Shown in pieces: positions 32,957 to 42,433 of a DNA stretch of 64,000 nt. Source of the DNA: Photorhabdus luminescens subsp. luminescens (lineage in GTDB: Bacteria; Pseudomonadota; Gammaproteobacteria; Enterobacterales; Enterobacteriaceae); NCBI RefSeq assembly GCF_001083805.1, contig NZ_JXSK01000014.1, forward strand, positions 1 to 64,000. Reading direction: 5' to 3'. A program made the position numbers and the translations under genes. The number at the start of each line of letters is the position of its first letter. Position 1 is the first letter of the stretch. Under the pieces are notes generated by a model. That model was given only the letters and a program-made list of their open reading frames with translations, ran no database searches and was not told where the DNA came from.

Positions 32957-35044
32957 ATGGAGGAGAAGAGCCTCGATCATTTAGCGACCGAGGCTGGCAT
33001 TGTCGCCAGCTACATTAATGCTTATGGCAAACCACAAGCGATTCCAACGGAAACCCGACATCGCTTGCTGGATGCGATAAACGTAAACAAACCGGCCAAC
33101 GCGCCGGTTTCACCCTTGCCGACAGTAAAAGTTTTTACTCAAGGTGAACACTTCACTATCACCCTCAAAGATGAAGAGCACTATCAATGGCAGATACGGA
33201 CAGAACAAGGAGAAGAGTTTCAGGGGCATTGCTGCCGTCAGCTAATGCTGCCTGACACGCTCGCTTTGGGATATCATCGCCTCACTTTGACGCAAGGGAA
33301 CCAATACTGGTCTATGCAAATTATCGTGGCGCCCAAACGCTGCTACGAACCCGATGCTCTGCTAAGGGGAGAAAAACTCTGGGGCGCCTGTGTGCAACTC
33401 TACACTCTGCGCTCAGAAAACAACTGGGGAATCGGCGATTTTGGCGACCTGAAACACATGCTGAAAGAGATAGCAGTACGCGGAGGCGCCTTCATCGGGC
33501 TGAATCCGTTGCATGCGCTGCATCCAACCATGCCAGAAAGCGCCAGCCCCTATAGCCCCTCTTCACGCAACTGGCTTAATGTGATTTACATTGATGTTAA
33601 TCAGGTTGAGGATTTCAAACACAGTGAAGAAGCACAAAGATGGTGGCAAGAAGCGACCACTCAACGCATGTTACAAGATGCCCGTAACGCGGAATGGGTG
33701 GATTACACCACAGTTATGGCGTTGAAAATGGCAGCATTGCGTCTGGCTCATCAACAATTCAGCACCCGCCCAGAGCATGATTCGCTAAAAATTTCTTTCC
33801 GCCAATTTGTCATTCAGGGTGGCGAGTGTCTCTACTATCAAGCCGCCTATGATGCTCTGCATTGCCAGCTATATGTTGAAGATAACTCTTGTTGGGGCTG
33901 GCCGGTATGGCCGGAAAAGTATCGCGATCCGCATGGTGAAGCGGTACAAACATTTTGCCAATCTCACCCGCAGGAAGTGGAATTTTTCCTCTGGTTACAA
34001 TGGCTGGCCGATACTCAACTTGCAGACTGCTTTGCGCAAAGCCAAACAAGCGGCATGTCCATTGGAATTTACCGTGATTTAGCCGTTGGCGTGGCCGAAG
34101 GAGGATCAGAGACTTGGTGCAACCGGGAGGTCTACTGCACCAAAGCATCCGTGGGAGCGCCGCCAGATGCTCTGGGACCACTAGGTCAAAACTGGGGACT
34201 ACCGCCAATGAATCCTCATGTTCTGCAAACTCAGGCTTACCAACCGTTTATTAATCTACTGCGCACAAATATGACCCACTGCGGCGCCTTACGCATTGAT
34301 CACGTTATGTCGGTACTCAGGCTCTGGTGGATTCCTTATGGAGAAACCGCCGACAAAGGGGCATATGTACACTATCCAGTTAATGATCTGCTGGCGATTC
34401 TGGCATTAGAAAGTCAACGCCATCGTTGTCTGGTCATTGGTGAAGATTTGGGTATCGTACCAGAAGAGATTGTGGGCAAACTGCGCGATGGCGGTGTCTA
34501 TTCTTATAAAGTGCTCTACTTTGAGCGTCATGGCAATGGGGAATACCGAGCACCGGAGGATTACCCGATACAAGCAATGGCGACCATCACCACGCACGAT
34601 TTACCTACCTTGCGTGGATTCTGGCAAAGCGACGATTTGACACTTGGAGAATCACTTAAGTTATATCCTGATAAAAACCTGCTTCAAGGGTTACATACCG
34701 AACGTCAAGCTAGCAAACAAGGGTTATTAGAAGGCTTACATCGCTACGGCTGTATCCCGCAACATATCGGCGACACAGCAAAAGAAATAGCCATGTCATC
34801 GATAATAAACCAAGGGTTACATCGTTACATTGCCCACAGTGCCTGCTCACTGTTAGGGTTGCAACCCGAAGATTGGCTGGATATGGATAAACCGGTCAAT
34901 ATTCCAGGTACGATAATGGAATACCCTAACTGGCGACGTAAACTGAATACCACATTGGAAACCCTGTTCGATGATGATCATGTCAACCAATTACTGAAAG
35001 ATGTGGATAGACACCGTAAAAAAGCGGGAACGGACAGAGGCTAA
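32957..35044 (+). CDS. malQ: 4-alpha-glucanotransferase (amylomaltase)
   Basis: MalQ transfers maltosyl and longer dextrinyl units between glucans, so that small maltodextrins become substrates for MalP. The 695-aa protein is a GH77 enzyme. An N-terminal region typical of enterobacterial MalQ is followed by the catalytic barrel from about residue 150 (LYTLRSENNWGIGDFGDL). Catalytic motifs are ALRIDHVMSVLRLWWIP, VIGEDLGIVP and TTHDLPTLRGFW. The ribosome site AAGGA precedes the ATG. The transcript may end at the hairpin 35094-35123. Confidence 0.97.
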   Translation: MEEKSLDHLATEAGIVASYINAYGKPQAIPTETRHRLLDAINVNKPANAPVSPLPTVKVFTQGEHFTITLKDEEHYQWQIRTEQGEEFQGHCCRQLMLPDTLALGYHRLTLTQGNQYWSMQIIVAPKRCYEPDALLRGEKLWGACVQLYTLRSENNWGIGDFGDLKHMLKEIAVRGGAFIGLNPLHALHPTMPESASPYSPSSRNWLNVIYIDVNQVEDFKHSEEAQRWWQEATTQRMLQDARNAEWVDYTTVMALKMAALRLAHQQFSTRPEHDSLKISFRQFVIQGGECLYYQAAYDALHCQLYVEDNSCWGWPVWPEKYRDPHGEAVQTFCQSHPQEVEFFLWLQWLADTQLADCFAQSQTSGMSIGIYRDLAVGVAEGGSETWCNREVYCTKASVGAPPDALGPLGQNWGLPPMNPHVLQTQAYQPFINLLRTNMTHCGALRIDHVMSVLRLWWIPYGETADKGAYVHYPVNDLLAILALESQRHRCLVIGEDLGIVPEEIVGKLRDGGVYSYKVLYFERHGNGEYRAPEDYPIQAMATITTHDLPTLRGFWQSDDLTLGESLKLYPDKNLLQGLHTERQASKQGLLEGLHRYGCIPQHIGDTAKEIAMSSIINQGLHRYIAHSACSLLGLQPEDWLDMDKPVNIPGTIMEYPNWRRKLNTTLETLFDDDHVNQLLKDVDRHRKKAGTDRG

Positions 35045-35093
35045 ATGCCGTAATGCCTATTTCTCCTGCACAGGTGTTATCCTGTCCAGTTTA

Positions 35094-35123
35094 AAGGATG
35101 GTTTAAATCCATAAACCATCCTT
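35094..35123 (+). terminator. Hairpin downstream of malQ
   Basis: AAGGATGGTTTA and TAAACCATCCTT form a perfect 12-bp stem with a 6-nt loop, 50 nt after the malQ stop. No T-tract follows directly, so it may be a terminator aided by other signals or an mRNA 3'-end stabiliser. Confidence 0.5.
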
Positions 35124-36920
35124 CACATTACTTACTGAGTTTTCACCAATGATAAACACAGGTGTTAAGAAAAACCGCTTTTTGTCTGTCAGTATGGTTT
35201 TAAAAGCTGGAAAAGAGGCTAGGCTAACCACGAAAAAACAGGTAAAAACTTTAATCATCAAAAGTAAAAAAGTAGTGATTAAGGATTTTTTAAAACGGGT
35301 AAAAAATCCGATACCATACTGACATTAGAGGAGAAAGCATCAGAAAAAACAGGTTTTAAATCGATTAAACAAGGTGGAAAAAATGACAGTGTTAACCCAA
35401 TAATAAGAATATATCTTATCAAAGCATTTAACCGTATTAAATAAGACTCCAAAATAGTGCTACGTCTTATACCACTCTCAACTCTAATATATAACGATGG
35501 GTTAAGTAGGACTATGTGTAGCAGAATTATGAAACGTTATTTAACCACATTAAACCAATTTTCTTAAATAAAAGATTCTGCCTGACTGCAATAAGTTTAC
35601 GAAAATCAGAGGCTATAATTGTAGAAAACCGAGAGGCATTTTAGGTTAACCCAAAAAAGCAAAAATGTTTAGCAGCATTAAAAATGATTAAAGAAACTAG
35701 CGTTAACCCTAATACCACTAGCTAATCTGCTACCTTCACTAGTTTTAAACCTAAAAAATCAAATACAGAAAATGGAGAAACGAACAAAACCTAAATATCA
35801 GTTTAATGAAAATAAGGGCATTAAATACGACTCAGAAAATGTAAAAGCCATTAAACCTACCACAGTTAATCATTAAAAATCATTTATTAAGCAGATTTCC
35901 AATTAAAAAAACAGCCTGTAAGAATGAAACCACAGCTCAAGCATATCATGTTTTTAATATTATTTTTTTACTTACATTTCCCTTTTACCGGTGATTAACC
36001 AGATAAGGATTAAGAAAATAAGCACCTCATTAATGCCAGTTTTTTAAAAGGTATAGGGTGACTGAAAACAACCTATTCCTTGCTATGTTTAAACATTTAT
36101 ACCCTATGGATTTCAAGATGCATCGCGACGGCAAGGGAGTGAATCCCCGGGAGCATAGCAAACTATGTGACCGGGGTGAGCGAGCGCAGCCAACAAAGAG
36201 GCAACTTGAAAGATAACGGGTATATCAGCAATACTACCCCTCACTTACTGTATATTTACCTAACCAACCATGACTATTTAAAAACACAAACAGATAGAGA
36301 TTAAATATTTCACTCAACAAACTGATTTAACACAACGAATCAAAATTTTCAGTAACGTGATTAATTACATTTAGTCGAAATTCACTAACCATTAACCGAG
36401 AGTTGAAAAGAAATAATCACGTAAAATAACATTAATAGAATAGATTAACGCTCAAATGTTTTCTCACCATCGTTTTACGAAAAAATCAATAAAAAATGCG
36501 ATAAAGAAAAAACAAAGCGATTAATTTAGCAGGATTTAAATGCTAAAAAGTAGCTATCCTAAAAAACATTAACGGCATTTTTATACTATTAATCCATTTA
36601 TCAGTAATTTATAAAGAAAAAACAAAAGGTGATTGATTTATAAAAACTCGCAGAATTGCCAGTAAAACAATATTTGTAAAACAATGTAGGTAAAACAGTG
36701 TCAGTCAAAATAAATCGGATATGATTAACGTTCGTTTAAACGTAAAACCACGATATATCATAATGTTTAAATTTAGCAAAAAGCTGATATCCAAAAGATA
36801 AAAAACGATTAAAACCAGATACCGATTAAAATCATACGTTAAAAAAATAACTTTTAATCACAGTTTAAAACCTGCTCTGGTTTTATGGGGATTTCAATTA
36901 AGGGCTTTGGAATTTGATAT
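35124..36920. other. 1.8-kb TTAA-rich stretch without recognisable genes
   Basis: No frame with family resemblance was found across this stretch. The sequence is dense in TTAA and TTTAAA words, often in contexts such as ATTAAA and GTTAACC. A 57-codon lysine-rich frame runs from the ATG at 35149 to TGA at 35320. It continues in another frame as about 40 further lysine-rich codons, suggesting a frameshifted remnant. A 12-bp inverted repeat (35187-35198 and 35313-35324) flanks this part. An ERIC element sits at 36098-36224. The strip between malQ and the PAAR gene marks the left edge of the T6SS island. Confidence 0.6.
36098..36224 (+). repeat. ERIC element, full length (copy A)
   Basis: The 127-bp element starts TATACCC and ends GGGTATA. 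It contains the ERIC core words GAATCCCC, GGAGCATAG, TGTGACCGGGGTGAGCG and GGCAACTTGAA. It lies in the gene-poor stretch between malQ and the PAAR gene. Confidence 0.95.
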
Positions 36921-37193
36921 TTATGACCGTACCTTTAATCGACAAGCTCCGGTCGGGCAACCACAATTAACCAAGTGTCCCTCAAGCGCGGCAGGTATTC
37001 CTTGTATATTGAACAAGTTAGAACCTTCCGCAATAGCGCCGGTTTGTTTACAGGCGGGACAAAACACCGGGTCACCTTTACAGGCAACCGATAGTTGTTG
37101 GTTTACCAAATCGGAACCATTTAAAACATCGCCTCCGGTTGTTGTGGTATCACCTTTCAGGATAACTTTTTTTCCTTCCACTACACTTCGCAT
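36921..37193 (-). CDS. PAAR-domain protein (T6SS spike tip)
   Basis: The 90-aa protein is a small PAAR-type protein. These cap the VgrG spike of a type VI secretion system and help recruit effectors. It shows the glycine-rich beta-repeat pattern GKKVILKGDTTTTGGDVLNGS near the start. The zinc-type ligands appear as CPAC near residue 45, a histidine in EGHLVNC and the terminal cysteines CGCPTGAC. It is the last gene of the minus-strand block vgrG-effector-immunity-pseudogene-PAAR. Its ATG overlaps no other gene but lies 3 nt from the end of the immunity pseudogene. No secretion apparatus genes are in this window, so it is an orphan module. Confidence 0.85.
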   Translation of the reverse strand: MRSVVEGKKVILKGDTTTTGGDVLNGSDLVNQQLSVACKGDPVFCPACKQTGAIAEGSNLFNIQGIPAALEGHLVNCGCPTGACRLKVRS

Positions 37194-37196
37194 GAT

Positions 37197-37686
37197 TTAC
37201 TCCGTTATATTTTCCGTTTCTCGTATTAAATGCCATACAGTTGTGCCCGTCTCTGCACCTTCAACATCAAAAGCCATCGCCCCCTGAGCAAAGAAGTACT
37301 GCCGACCCGGCAGGCTATCGGTTTGCCAGATCCCGCATCAGATAGCGAGGGGCTTCATAGAGATTTTTTGCGTCACTGACTACCCAACTAGAGGGTTGGT
37401 TTTTTTTCTGATTAAGAATGCCTTCTTCCACTTTGGTAATATTTTCCGGTGAATATTTTTTTAATCCCTTCAGTGAATGACGATGAAAACGCAGGTGGGT
37501 ACCAAATTCTTCGCGAAAACGGTGATAACAGGCCAGAATGCGTTGCTTTTTCTCTAGGATGTAACCCTGTTTAAAAAACAGGGTGATAGAAATCCCAAGA
37601 CGAGAAACGGTTAGCCCATCGCCATTGAGGAAGGTAAACGCGGTCAGTTGTGATTTCAACTGGGCAAAGTAATCTGAAGTATCCAT
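37197..37686 (-). pseudogene. Decayed copy of the DUF3396 immunity gene
   Basis: The first 117 codons closely follow the intact gene at 37723-38874, from MDTSDYF through SDAKNLYEAPRYLMR. The sequence then jumps to the last ~40 codons of the same gene (SLPG.QYFFAQG to the end). The internal deletion removes about 220 codons and shifts the frame, giving an early stop after MRDLANR. The C-terminal remnant in the other frame ends at 37197, next to the PAAR start. The 30 bp ahead of it repeat the end of the effector gene, so the duplicated unit was effector tail plus immunity gene. The truncated 123-aa product is unlikely to work as immunity. Confidence 0.88.
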
Positions 37687-37722
37687 ATTCTCTCCGTTAA
37701 TTATGAAGCGGTGGATAATTTG

Positions 37723-38874
37723 TTATTCCCACATATTTGCCGCTTCCCGTATCAGATGCCATACGGTTGTGCCCGTCTCTGCGCCTTCAACATCAAAAGC
37801 CGTCGCCCCCTGAGCAAAGAAGTACTGCTGACCCGGCAGGCTATCGGTTTGCCAGATCCCGCTGACCAGTGCCGGATGGTTACCTCTCAAAGGGGTCACT
37901 TGCAGCGGCCCACGGTCATAACGGGCATACCAGGCTAGGGTGGAAGTTGAATTAAAATGACCTTCACCATAGAAGTGCAATGAATGGCCTTCACGAGGTA
38001 TCACCCGTATCGGACGTATCAGTTGGTTAATAGCAAAATAACTTTCCGGGACACTGCCCGGTAGCGGCGTTAAGTCCGGGTATTGACCGGCCCGGATCAT
38101 CAGACCATTGGAGTAAGGCGTAATCACCACATCCGGGTAGAGGTGGCGGGCCAGCACATGACGTATCCAGAATTCCCCACCCAGTCGGTTTACAAAGCGT
38201 TTGGACAGTAAGGTGATCCAGTTAATGCCACGGATAGAATGCCCATACTGTAATACCGCAGTATGAACCGCAGAATTGACTTGCAGGGAGGGATAACGTT
38301 GCGCTAGCTGGTACTCTAAGGGAAAGTAGTCATGGTAATCTCTGGGGATGACTAGGCTGTAGCCACAGTCCCCACTGTCCGGTTCGAGTTGTTCACACAG
38401 AAAGTCCAGCCAGGCCATAAACTGGGTCATGCCCTCTTGTTCTTTCAGATAATCCCAAGGCAGTGTCAGGCTTAGGTAAGAGCTGCCATCGTCACCATCA
38501 ATTTCTCGGGAATCCAGATAACGCATCAGATAGCGAGGGGCTTCATAGAGATTTTTGGCGTCACTGACTACCCAACTAGAAAGCTGGTTTTTTTTCTGAT
38601 TCAGAATGCCTTCTTCCACTTTGGTAATATTTTCCGGTGAATATTTTTTTAATCCATTCAATGAATGACGATGAAAACGCAGGTGAGGGCCAAATTCTTC
38701 GCGAAAGCGCCGGTAGCAGGCCAGAATGCGTTGCTTTTTCTCTAGGGTGTAACCCTGTTTAAAAAACAGAGTAATCGAGAGGCCCAGACGAGAAACGGTC
38801 AGCCCATCGCCATTGAGGAAGGTAAACGCGGCCAGTTGTGATCTCAACTGGGTAAAGTAATCTGAAGTATCCAT
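37723..38874 (-). CDS. DUF3396 protein, probable T6SS immunity protein
   Basis: The 383-aa soluble protein belongs to the DUF3396 family. Members sit next to T6SS nuclease effectors and serve as immunity proteins, for example to VRR-Nuc effectors. There is no signal peptide, which fits protection against a DNA-targeting toxin in the cytoplasm. Distinct blocks are LTVSRLGLSITLFFKQGYTLEKKQ near residue 25, the SLTLPWDYLKEQEGM block, and a C-terminal PLRGNHPALVSGIWQTDSLPG. It lies 14 nt after the effector stop with GGAGAG ahead of the ATG, so both are made together. A degenerate copy follows directly. Confidence 0.8.
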   Translation of the reverse strand: MDTSDYFTQLRSQLAAFTFLNGDGLTVSRLGLSITLFFKQGYTLEKKQRILACYRRFREEFGPHLRFHRHSLNGLKKYSPENITKVEEGILNQKKNQLSSWVVSDAKNLYEAPRYLMRYLDSREIDGDDGSSYLSLTLPWDYLKEQEGMTQFMAWLDFLCEQLEPDSGDCGYSLVIPRDYHDYFPLEYQLAQRYPSLQVNSAVHTAVLQYGHSIRGINWITLLSKRFVNRLGGEFWIRHVLARHLYPDVVITPYSNGLMIRAGQYPDLTPLPGSVPESYFAINQLIRPIRVIPREGHSLHFYGEGHFNSTSTLAWYARYDRGPLQVTPLRGNHPALVSGIWQTDSLPGQQYFFAQGATAFDVEGAETGTTVWHLIREAANMWE

Positions 38875-38888
38875 ATTCTCTCCGTTAA

Positions 38889-40247
38889 TTATGAAGCGGT
38901 GGCGAATGTCACACTCGCCAGTATTGCCAGGACGGCGGCTAACGCAGCGGCGCTTACCGCAGCAGCCGCGGCTAAAATTTCCACCAACGCAATCAGGGCG
39001 GCAGCGACAGCAAGAGTGACCAGGACAACAACGGCAACACCAGCAATAATCACCACCATTTCCAGCATGCCTTCACCCACCTCTTTTAATATCTGCATCC
39101 AGCTAATGTTTTTTAGCTCTTCCAGGGTGATATCTGAGCCTTGTTGCACAATCTGCCACCGGGCTTTTATCTCACTCTCCGTCCAGGTCACGATTTTCCC
39201 CGTTTGTTCATTAACCCAGGAAAACGCATAGCTGACTTGATGAGTGACCGGATCAATAATCTCTTCACACACCCACTTGCCGGCTTGATTGAACCAGGTA
39301 CCAAACTGGGCAAGGAGCTCCCGGGTACTATCGCGGACATAATTCAACCCATTTTCAGCCAGACCCGCCACCTCCTGCCCGAGGACAACCCAGTCTTCAT
39401 AGCTGGGTAAGAAAGACCAACGGGAAGTGCTGAGAAGCGGTGGATTTTTTGTCAGGGGTTGCGGAATGGTCCCCGGTACACCCTCTACGGGAGGGGTGGG
39501 TAAAGCTTCATCATCAGGCGGCGAACCCGGTGGCAACGGGGCCAATGGGATGGGGTTTTTATAGTGTTGGGAGCCGGGTTGGTAATGTTTTCGCCACACT
39601 TCATCATACTGTTTTTGCTCCTCAGTGCGATTATCTATGACGCGCATTACACCAAAACGTTTTTCTGTCGCAATCTGGATATAATCTCTTTCTTGATCGT
39701 CAGAGAGATCATCTCCCGGAAATTTCACCTCAATCAACATCTTTAGATTATCAGGGTGCACAGAACCATCGAAATAGGTGGCATTTCTGCCCGGCCAGCG
39801 AAGAGCCTCATCTTTAACCAGAATAATATCGGGCCGACGGATACCAACAACCCCAAATTTCTCTGCATCTTCGGCAGAAGGCCGGGCAAACGGATTACTG
39901 GACTGCGGCAAATTACCACCATAACGCTGTTTAGAGTCTTGGCTAGTCGCCAGCATGGGCAGAGGGACATCTTGCTCTCCTCGGATAGCAAACACCACTT
40001 CCGCTTTATAGGGCCACAGGAAGTCATGCTTAAGTTCCTCAACCTTAATCAACCCACTCATAATGACTTGATTAAGAAAGCGGATAGCCCCCAGTTTGGT
40101 AATAATCATTGCCGGCAGGCGCAGAGCGTATTCGGCTTTTCTCGCCAGATAACAGGGATCTTCATCAGCAGGAAAGACGCCTATTTCCATCGTACAGGTG
40201 ATTGATGTGACAGCCGGGCACATCTTGCCGTTGTTGGATATTGCCAT
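38889..40247 (-). CDS. VRR-Nuc-like T6SS DNase effector
   Basis: The 452-aa protein contains a PD-(D/E)xK-type nuclease centre. Asp140 lies in RRPDIILVK, and Glu173-x-Lys175 in MLIEVKFPGDDLSDDQERDY, as in the VRR-Nuc family. The N-terminal ~125 residues have a conserved cysteine-containing region (MCPAVTSITCTME). A proline-rich linker spans about 235-270. The last ~55 residues (396-450) are very hydrophobic and alanine-rich, long enough for two membrane passes, which might help crossing the target inner membrane. The gene starts 2 nt after vgrG with GGAGGA, and is followed by DUF3396 immunity. T6SS effectors of the TseV type have this domain and immunity pairing. Antibacterial DNase activity is inferred. 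Confidence 0.75.
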   Translation of the reverse strand: MAISNNGKMCPAVTSITCTMEIGVFPADEDPCYLARKAEYALRLPAMIITKLGAIRFLNQVIMSGLIKVEELKHDFLWPYKAEVVFAIRGEQDVPLPMLATSQDSKQRYGGNLPQSSNPFARPSAEDAEKFGVVGIRRPDIILVKDEALRWPGRNATYFDGSVHPDNLKMLIEVKFPGDDLSDDQERDYIQIATEKRFGVMRVIDNRTEEQKQYDEVWRKHYQPGSQHYKNPIPLAPLPPGSPPDDEALPTPPVEGVPGTIPQPLTKNPPLLSTSRWSFLPSYEDWVVLGQEVAGLAENGLNYVRDSTRELLAQFGTWFNQAGKWVCEEIIDPVTHQVSYAFSWVNEQTGKIVTWTESEIKARWQIVQQGSDITLEELKNISWMQILKEVGEGMLEMVVIIAGVAVVVLVTLAVAAALIALVEILAAAAAVSAAALAAVLAILASVTFATAS

Positions 40248-40249
40248 AC

Positions 40250-42367
40250 TTATTCCTCCGTAAATTCCATAACATGCTCTACCGGTGTGTTATCACTGAC
40301 CTGATATAAGGTTTGCTTCGGTTTAGGTGGGTTTTCTGGTGAACTCAGTTGCAGATTTTCTTCTGCCGCACTCTGTACGGTCATCGTTCTGCCCAGCGCG
40401 TCAGTTTTACCCGGGATGACCTGGCCATCGCCAGTGGTAATGGTGTAGGGGACATCCACCAACGGCTTATCGCTTTGCTCGCTGAGCAGGGTATAGCGGG
40501 CGGAGTAGTCAAACAGCGCACCGGCGGATTTCTTGCCGGTGATATGGTCGGTCATCGTGATGCTGACGCCTTCAATACGGATATTGCCCATTGGGTCAAT
40601 AACTATCTGCCCGCCTGCGTTCCCAATGATGATTTGCCCGCTTTCAGAGTGCGCCGTGATATGTTTACCCACGGTAATTTGCTGGTTATCGGCGACGTTC
40701 AGTTGATGACTTTTACCAATGGAAACGGCTTGCTGACCTTTAATCGTCACCGTCTGATTTTGACCCACTTCAAGCGTCTGGAAGCCCTGCACGGCTTCAT
40801 CATCATCGTTTTTAATTATCGCCGTGCGGTTATGCGCCACTTCTGTTTTCTGGTCATTACCTATCTGCGCGGTTTTATCCCAGAGGATCTGCGTTTTCAT
40901 ATCCCGTTGAGCATGAATAAACACTTCCTCGCTTCCTTTGGCATCCTCAAAGCGCAGTTCATTAAATCCCTGTCCCCGGTGAGTCCGGGTTTTAAAGGTG
41001 GTACGGGTTTTCTCCAGCGGTAAATTAAGCGGCGGGTGGTTGAGGCCGTTATAGGTACACCCCGTCACAATCGGGCGATCGATATCGCCGTTGAGATAGC
41101 TGACTATCACTTCCTGCCCGACGCGAGGGATCGCCATAAAACCGAAACCGTTGCCGTTCCAGCCCTGTGCCACCCGTACCCAGCAAGAAGCGCCGTCATC
41201 CGCTTTATCGTAACGGTTCCAGTGGAAATGAATCCGTATCGCGCCGTGTTCGTTCACATAAATCTCTTCGCTTCCCACTCCGACCACCGTGGCGACTTCA
41301 TCACCGTCCGCCAGAGGTTTGTAGCGATAAGGCGGCCGCCAGTCCTGATGACCGGGAATAAAGGCGACCTCGTTTGTCAGGGTTGTCCCTTCGCCCCCGT
41401 CGCCTGACGCGACAGGTTGCCATCCATGATGCGTGACCGAGATCACCTGCCAACGGGCGTTCATGGTTGCTATGGGATGGGATTGCAGGGTAAAAATTTT
41501 GCCCGGCCGAAGCCGGATGCAGTTAGTTTTGGCGGTGCCGACTTTGCTGTAGTTTTGTAACTGCTCCAGCCGCAGTTGGGTGAAAGATTCTCCTTCCGCA
41601 TCCCGCTGGAAACGCCCGTAACTTTCAAACACCGAATCGTACCCGCTATCGTCGTCGGCTTGCTTCTGATGCTCGAGCGCATATTTGGGGTTCAGAAAGT
41701 TATGGTCTTTCTGAACCGTGCCATTCGGGCACAGGTATTCGCCATAACTCCACTGGTACGCCGTGGTATCGGTCTCATCGGTTTCAGGGTGAGTATTGTA
41801 CGTAAGCTGGATATCTGCCTGCATGCCCAGATGGCAATCACAGAACAACATCTGTTTTTCCTCAAACCAGAAGACCATGCCTTCTTCCGCCGCCAGCCGG
41901 CACCAAAAATCATAGGCCGATTCGCGTTTTTGCGTGGTGTATTCCCGTTCGGTATAGTGTTTATAGAGCGTATCGCGGACAAAGAGAATACCGTGCTCTT
42001 TCAGCAATTTCGTTAAGATTTCCGGTACGGACTGCCAATGGAAAATACGGCTGTCCTGATTCAGCGTCATCAGCCACATTTCGGGGCGGATAGTGAAAAT
42101 ATAAAAAGTGCGGCGGCCGTCGGTATTACCCTGTTCAGCACCGGCTATCAAACCGTTAATGGTCCGTTCGGCCACGCCATTACGGGTAATAGTCAAGGAT
42201 GCACGGCGACCCAGTTGGTCATTCAGGGGAATATCGTCACGTGAACTCGCCACCTTTAATGTCAGGCTATAAAGCTGTGATAGCTCTTCCTGCAAGGTAA
42301 ATTGCGATACCTGAAAAGTTGTCTGGGATAGTGCGCCAATTCGGCAGGTGAAAACTAATCCATCCAT
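40250..42367 (-). CDS. vgrG: VgrG spike protein with C-terminal extension
   Basis: The product forms the trimeric puncturing spike of T6SS. From MDGLVFTCRIGALSQTTFQV the order is: a gp27-like region to about residue 330; the gp5 OB-fold containing EIYVNEHGAIRIHFHWNRYD, the CWVRVAQGWNGNGFGFMAIPRVGQEVIVSYL block and GDIDRPIVTG; and a VGKHITAHSESGQIIIG beta-helix. A C-terminal extension of ~75 residues (from about DYSARYTLLSEQSDKPLVDV) looks like a transthyretin-type adaptor. The frame opens at 42433, but the ATG at 42367 has AAGG 9 nt upstream and fits the family; 42394 is another option. The effector follows after 2 nt, so the extension probably carries it. Confidence 0.9.
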   Translation of the reverse strand: MDGLVFTCRIGALSQTTFQVSQFTLQEELSQLYSLTLKVASSRDDIPLNDQLGRRASLTITRNGVAERTINGLIAGAEQGNTDGRRTFYIFTIRPEMWLMTLNQDSRIFHWQSVPEILTKLLKEHGILFVRDTLYKHYTEREYTTQKRESAYDFWCRLAAEEGMVFWFEEKQMLFCDCHLGMQADIQLTYNTHPETDETDTTAYQWSYGEYLCPNGTVQKDHNFLNPKYALEHQKQADDDSGYDSVFESYGRFQRDAEGESFTQLRLEQLQNYSKVGTAKTNCIRLRPGKIFTLQSHPIATMNARWQVISVTHHGWQPVASGDGGEGTTLTNEVAFIPGHQDWRPPYRYKPLADGDEVATVVGVGSEEIYVNEHGAIRIHFHWNRYDKADDGASCWVRVAQGWNGNGFGFMAIPRVGQEVIVSYLNGDIDRPIVTGCTYNGLNHPPLNLPLEKTRTTFKTRTHRGQGFNELRFEDAKGSEEVFIHAQRDMKTQILWDKTAQIGNDQKTEVAHNRTAIIKNDDDEAVQGFQTLEVGQNQTVTIKGQQAVSIGKSHQLNVADNQQITVGKHITAHSESGQIIIGNAGGQIVIDPMGNIRIEGVSITMTDHITGKKSAGALFDYSARYTLLSEQSDKPLVDVPYTITTGDGQVIPGKTDALGRTMTVQSAAEENLQLSSPENPPKPKQTLYQVSDNTPVEHVMEFTEE

Positions 42368-42433
42368 ATTTGAAACCTTACACAATTGAACCATGATCCT
42401 AAAACGGGGATAACGCCAGAGGCTATTAAACAC

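Noticed and set aside
37315-37686. Separate short DUF3396 gene of 123 codons
   Set aside because: The following sequence contains the last part of the parent gene in another frame, so it is an internally deleted pseudogene.
40349-41023. 224-codon frame antisense to vgrG
   Set aside because: vgrG on the opposite strand is clearly the coding frame; the antisense frame has no recognisable domains.
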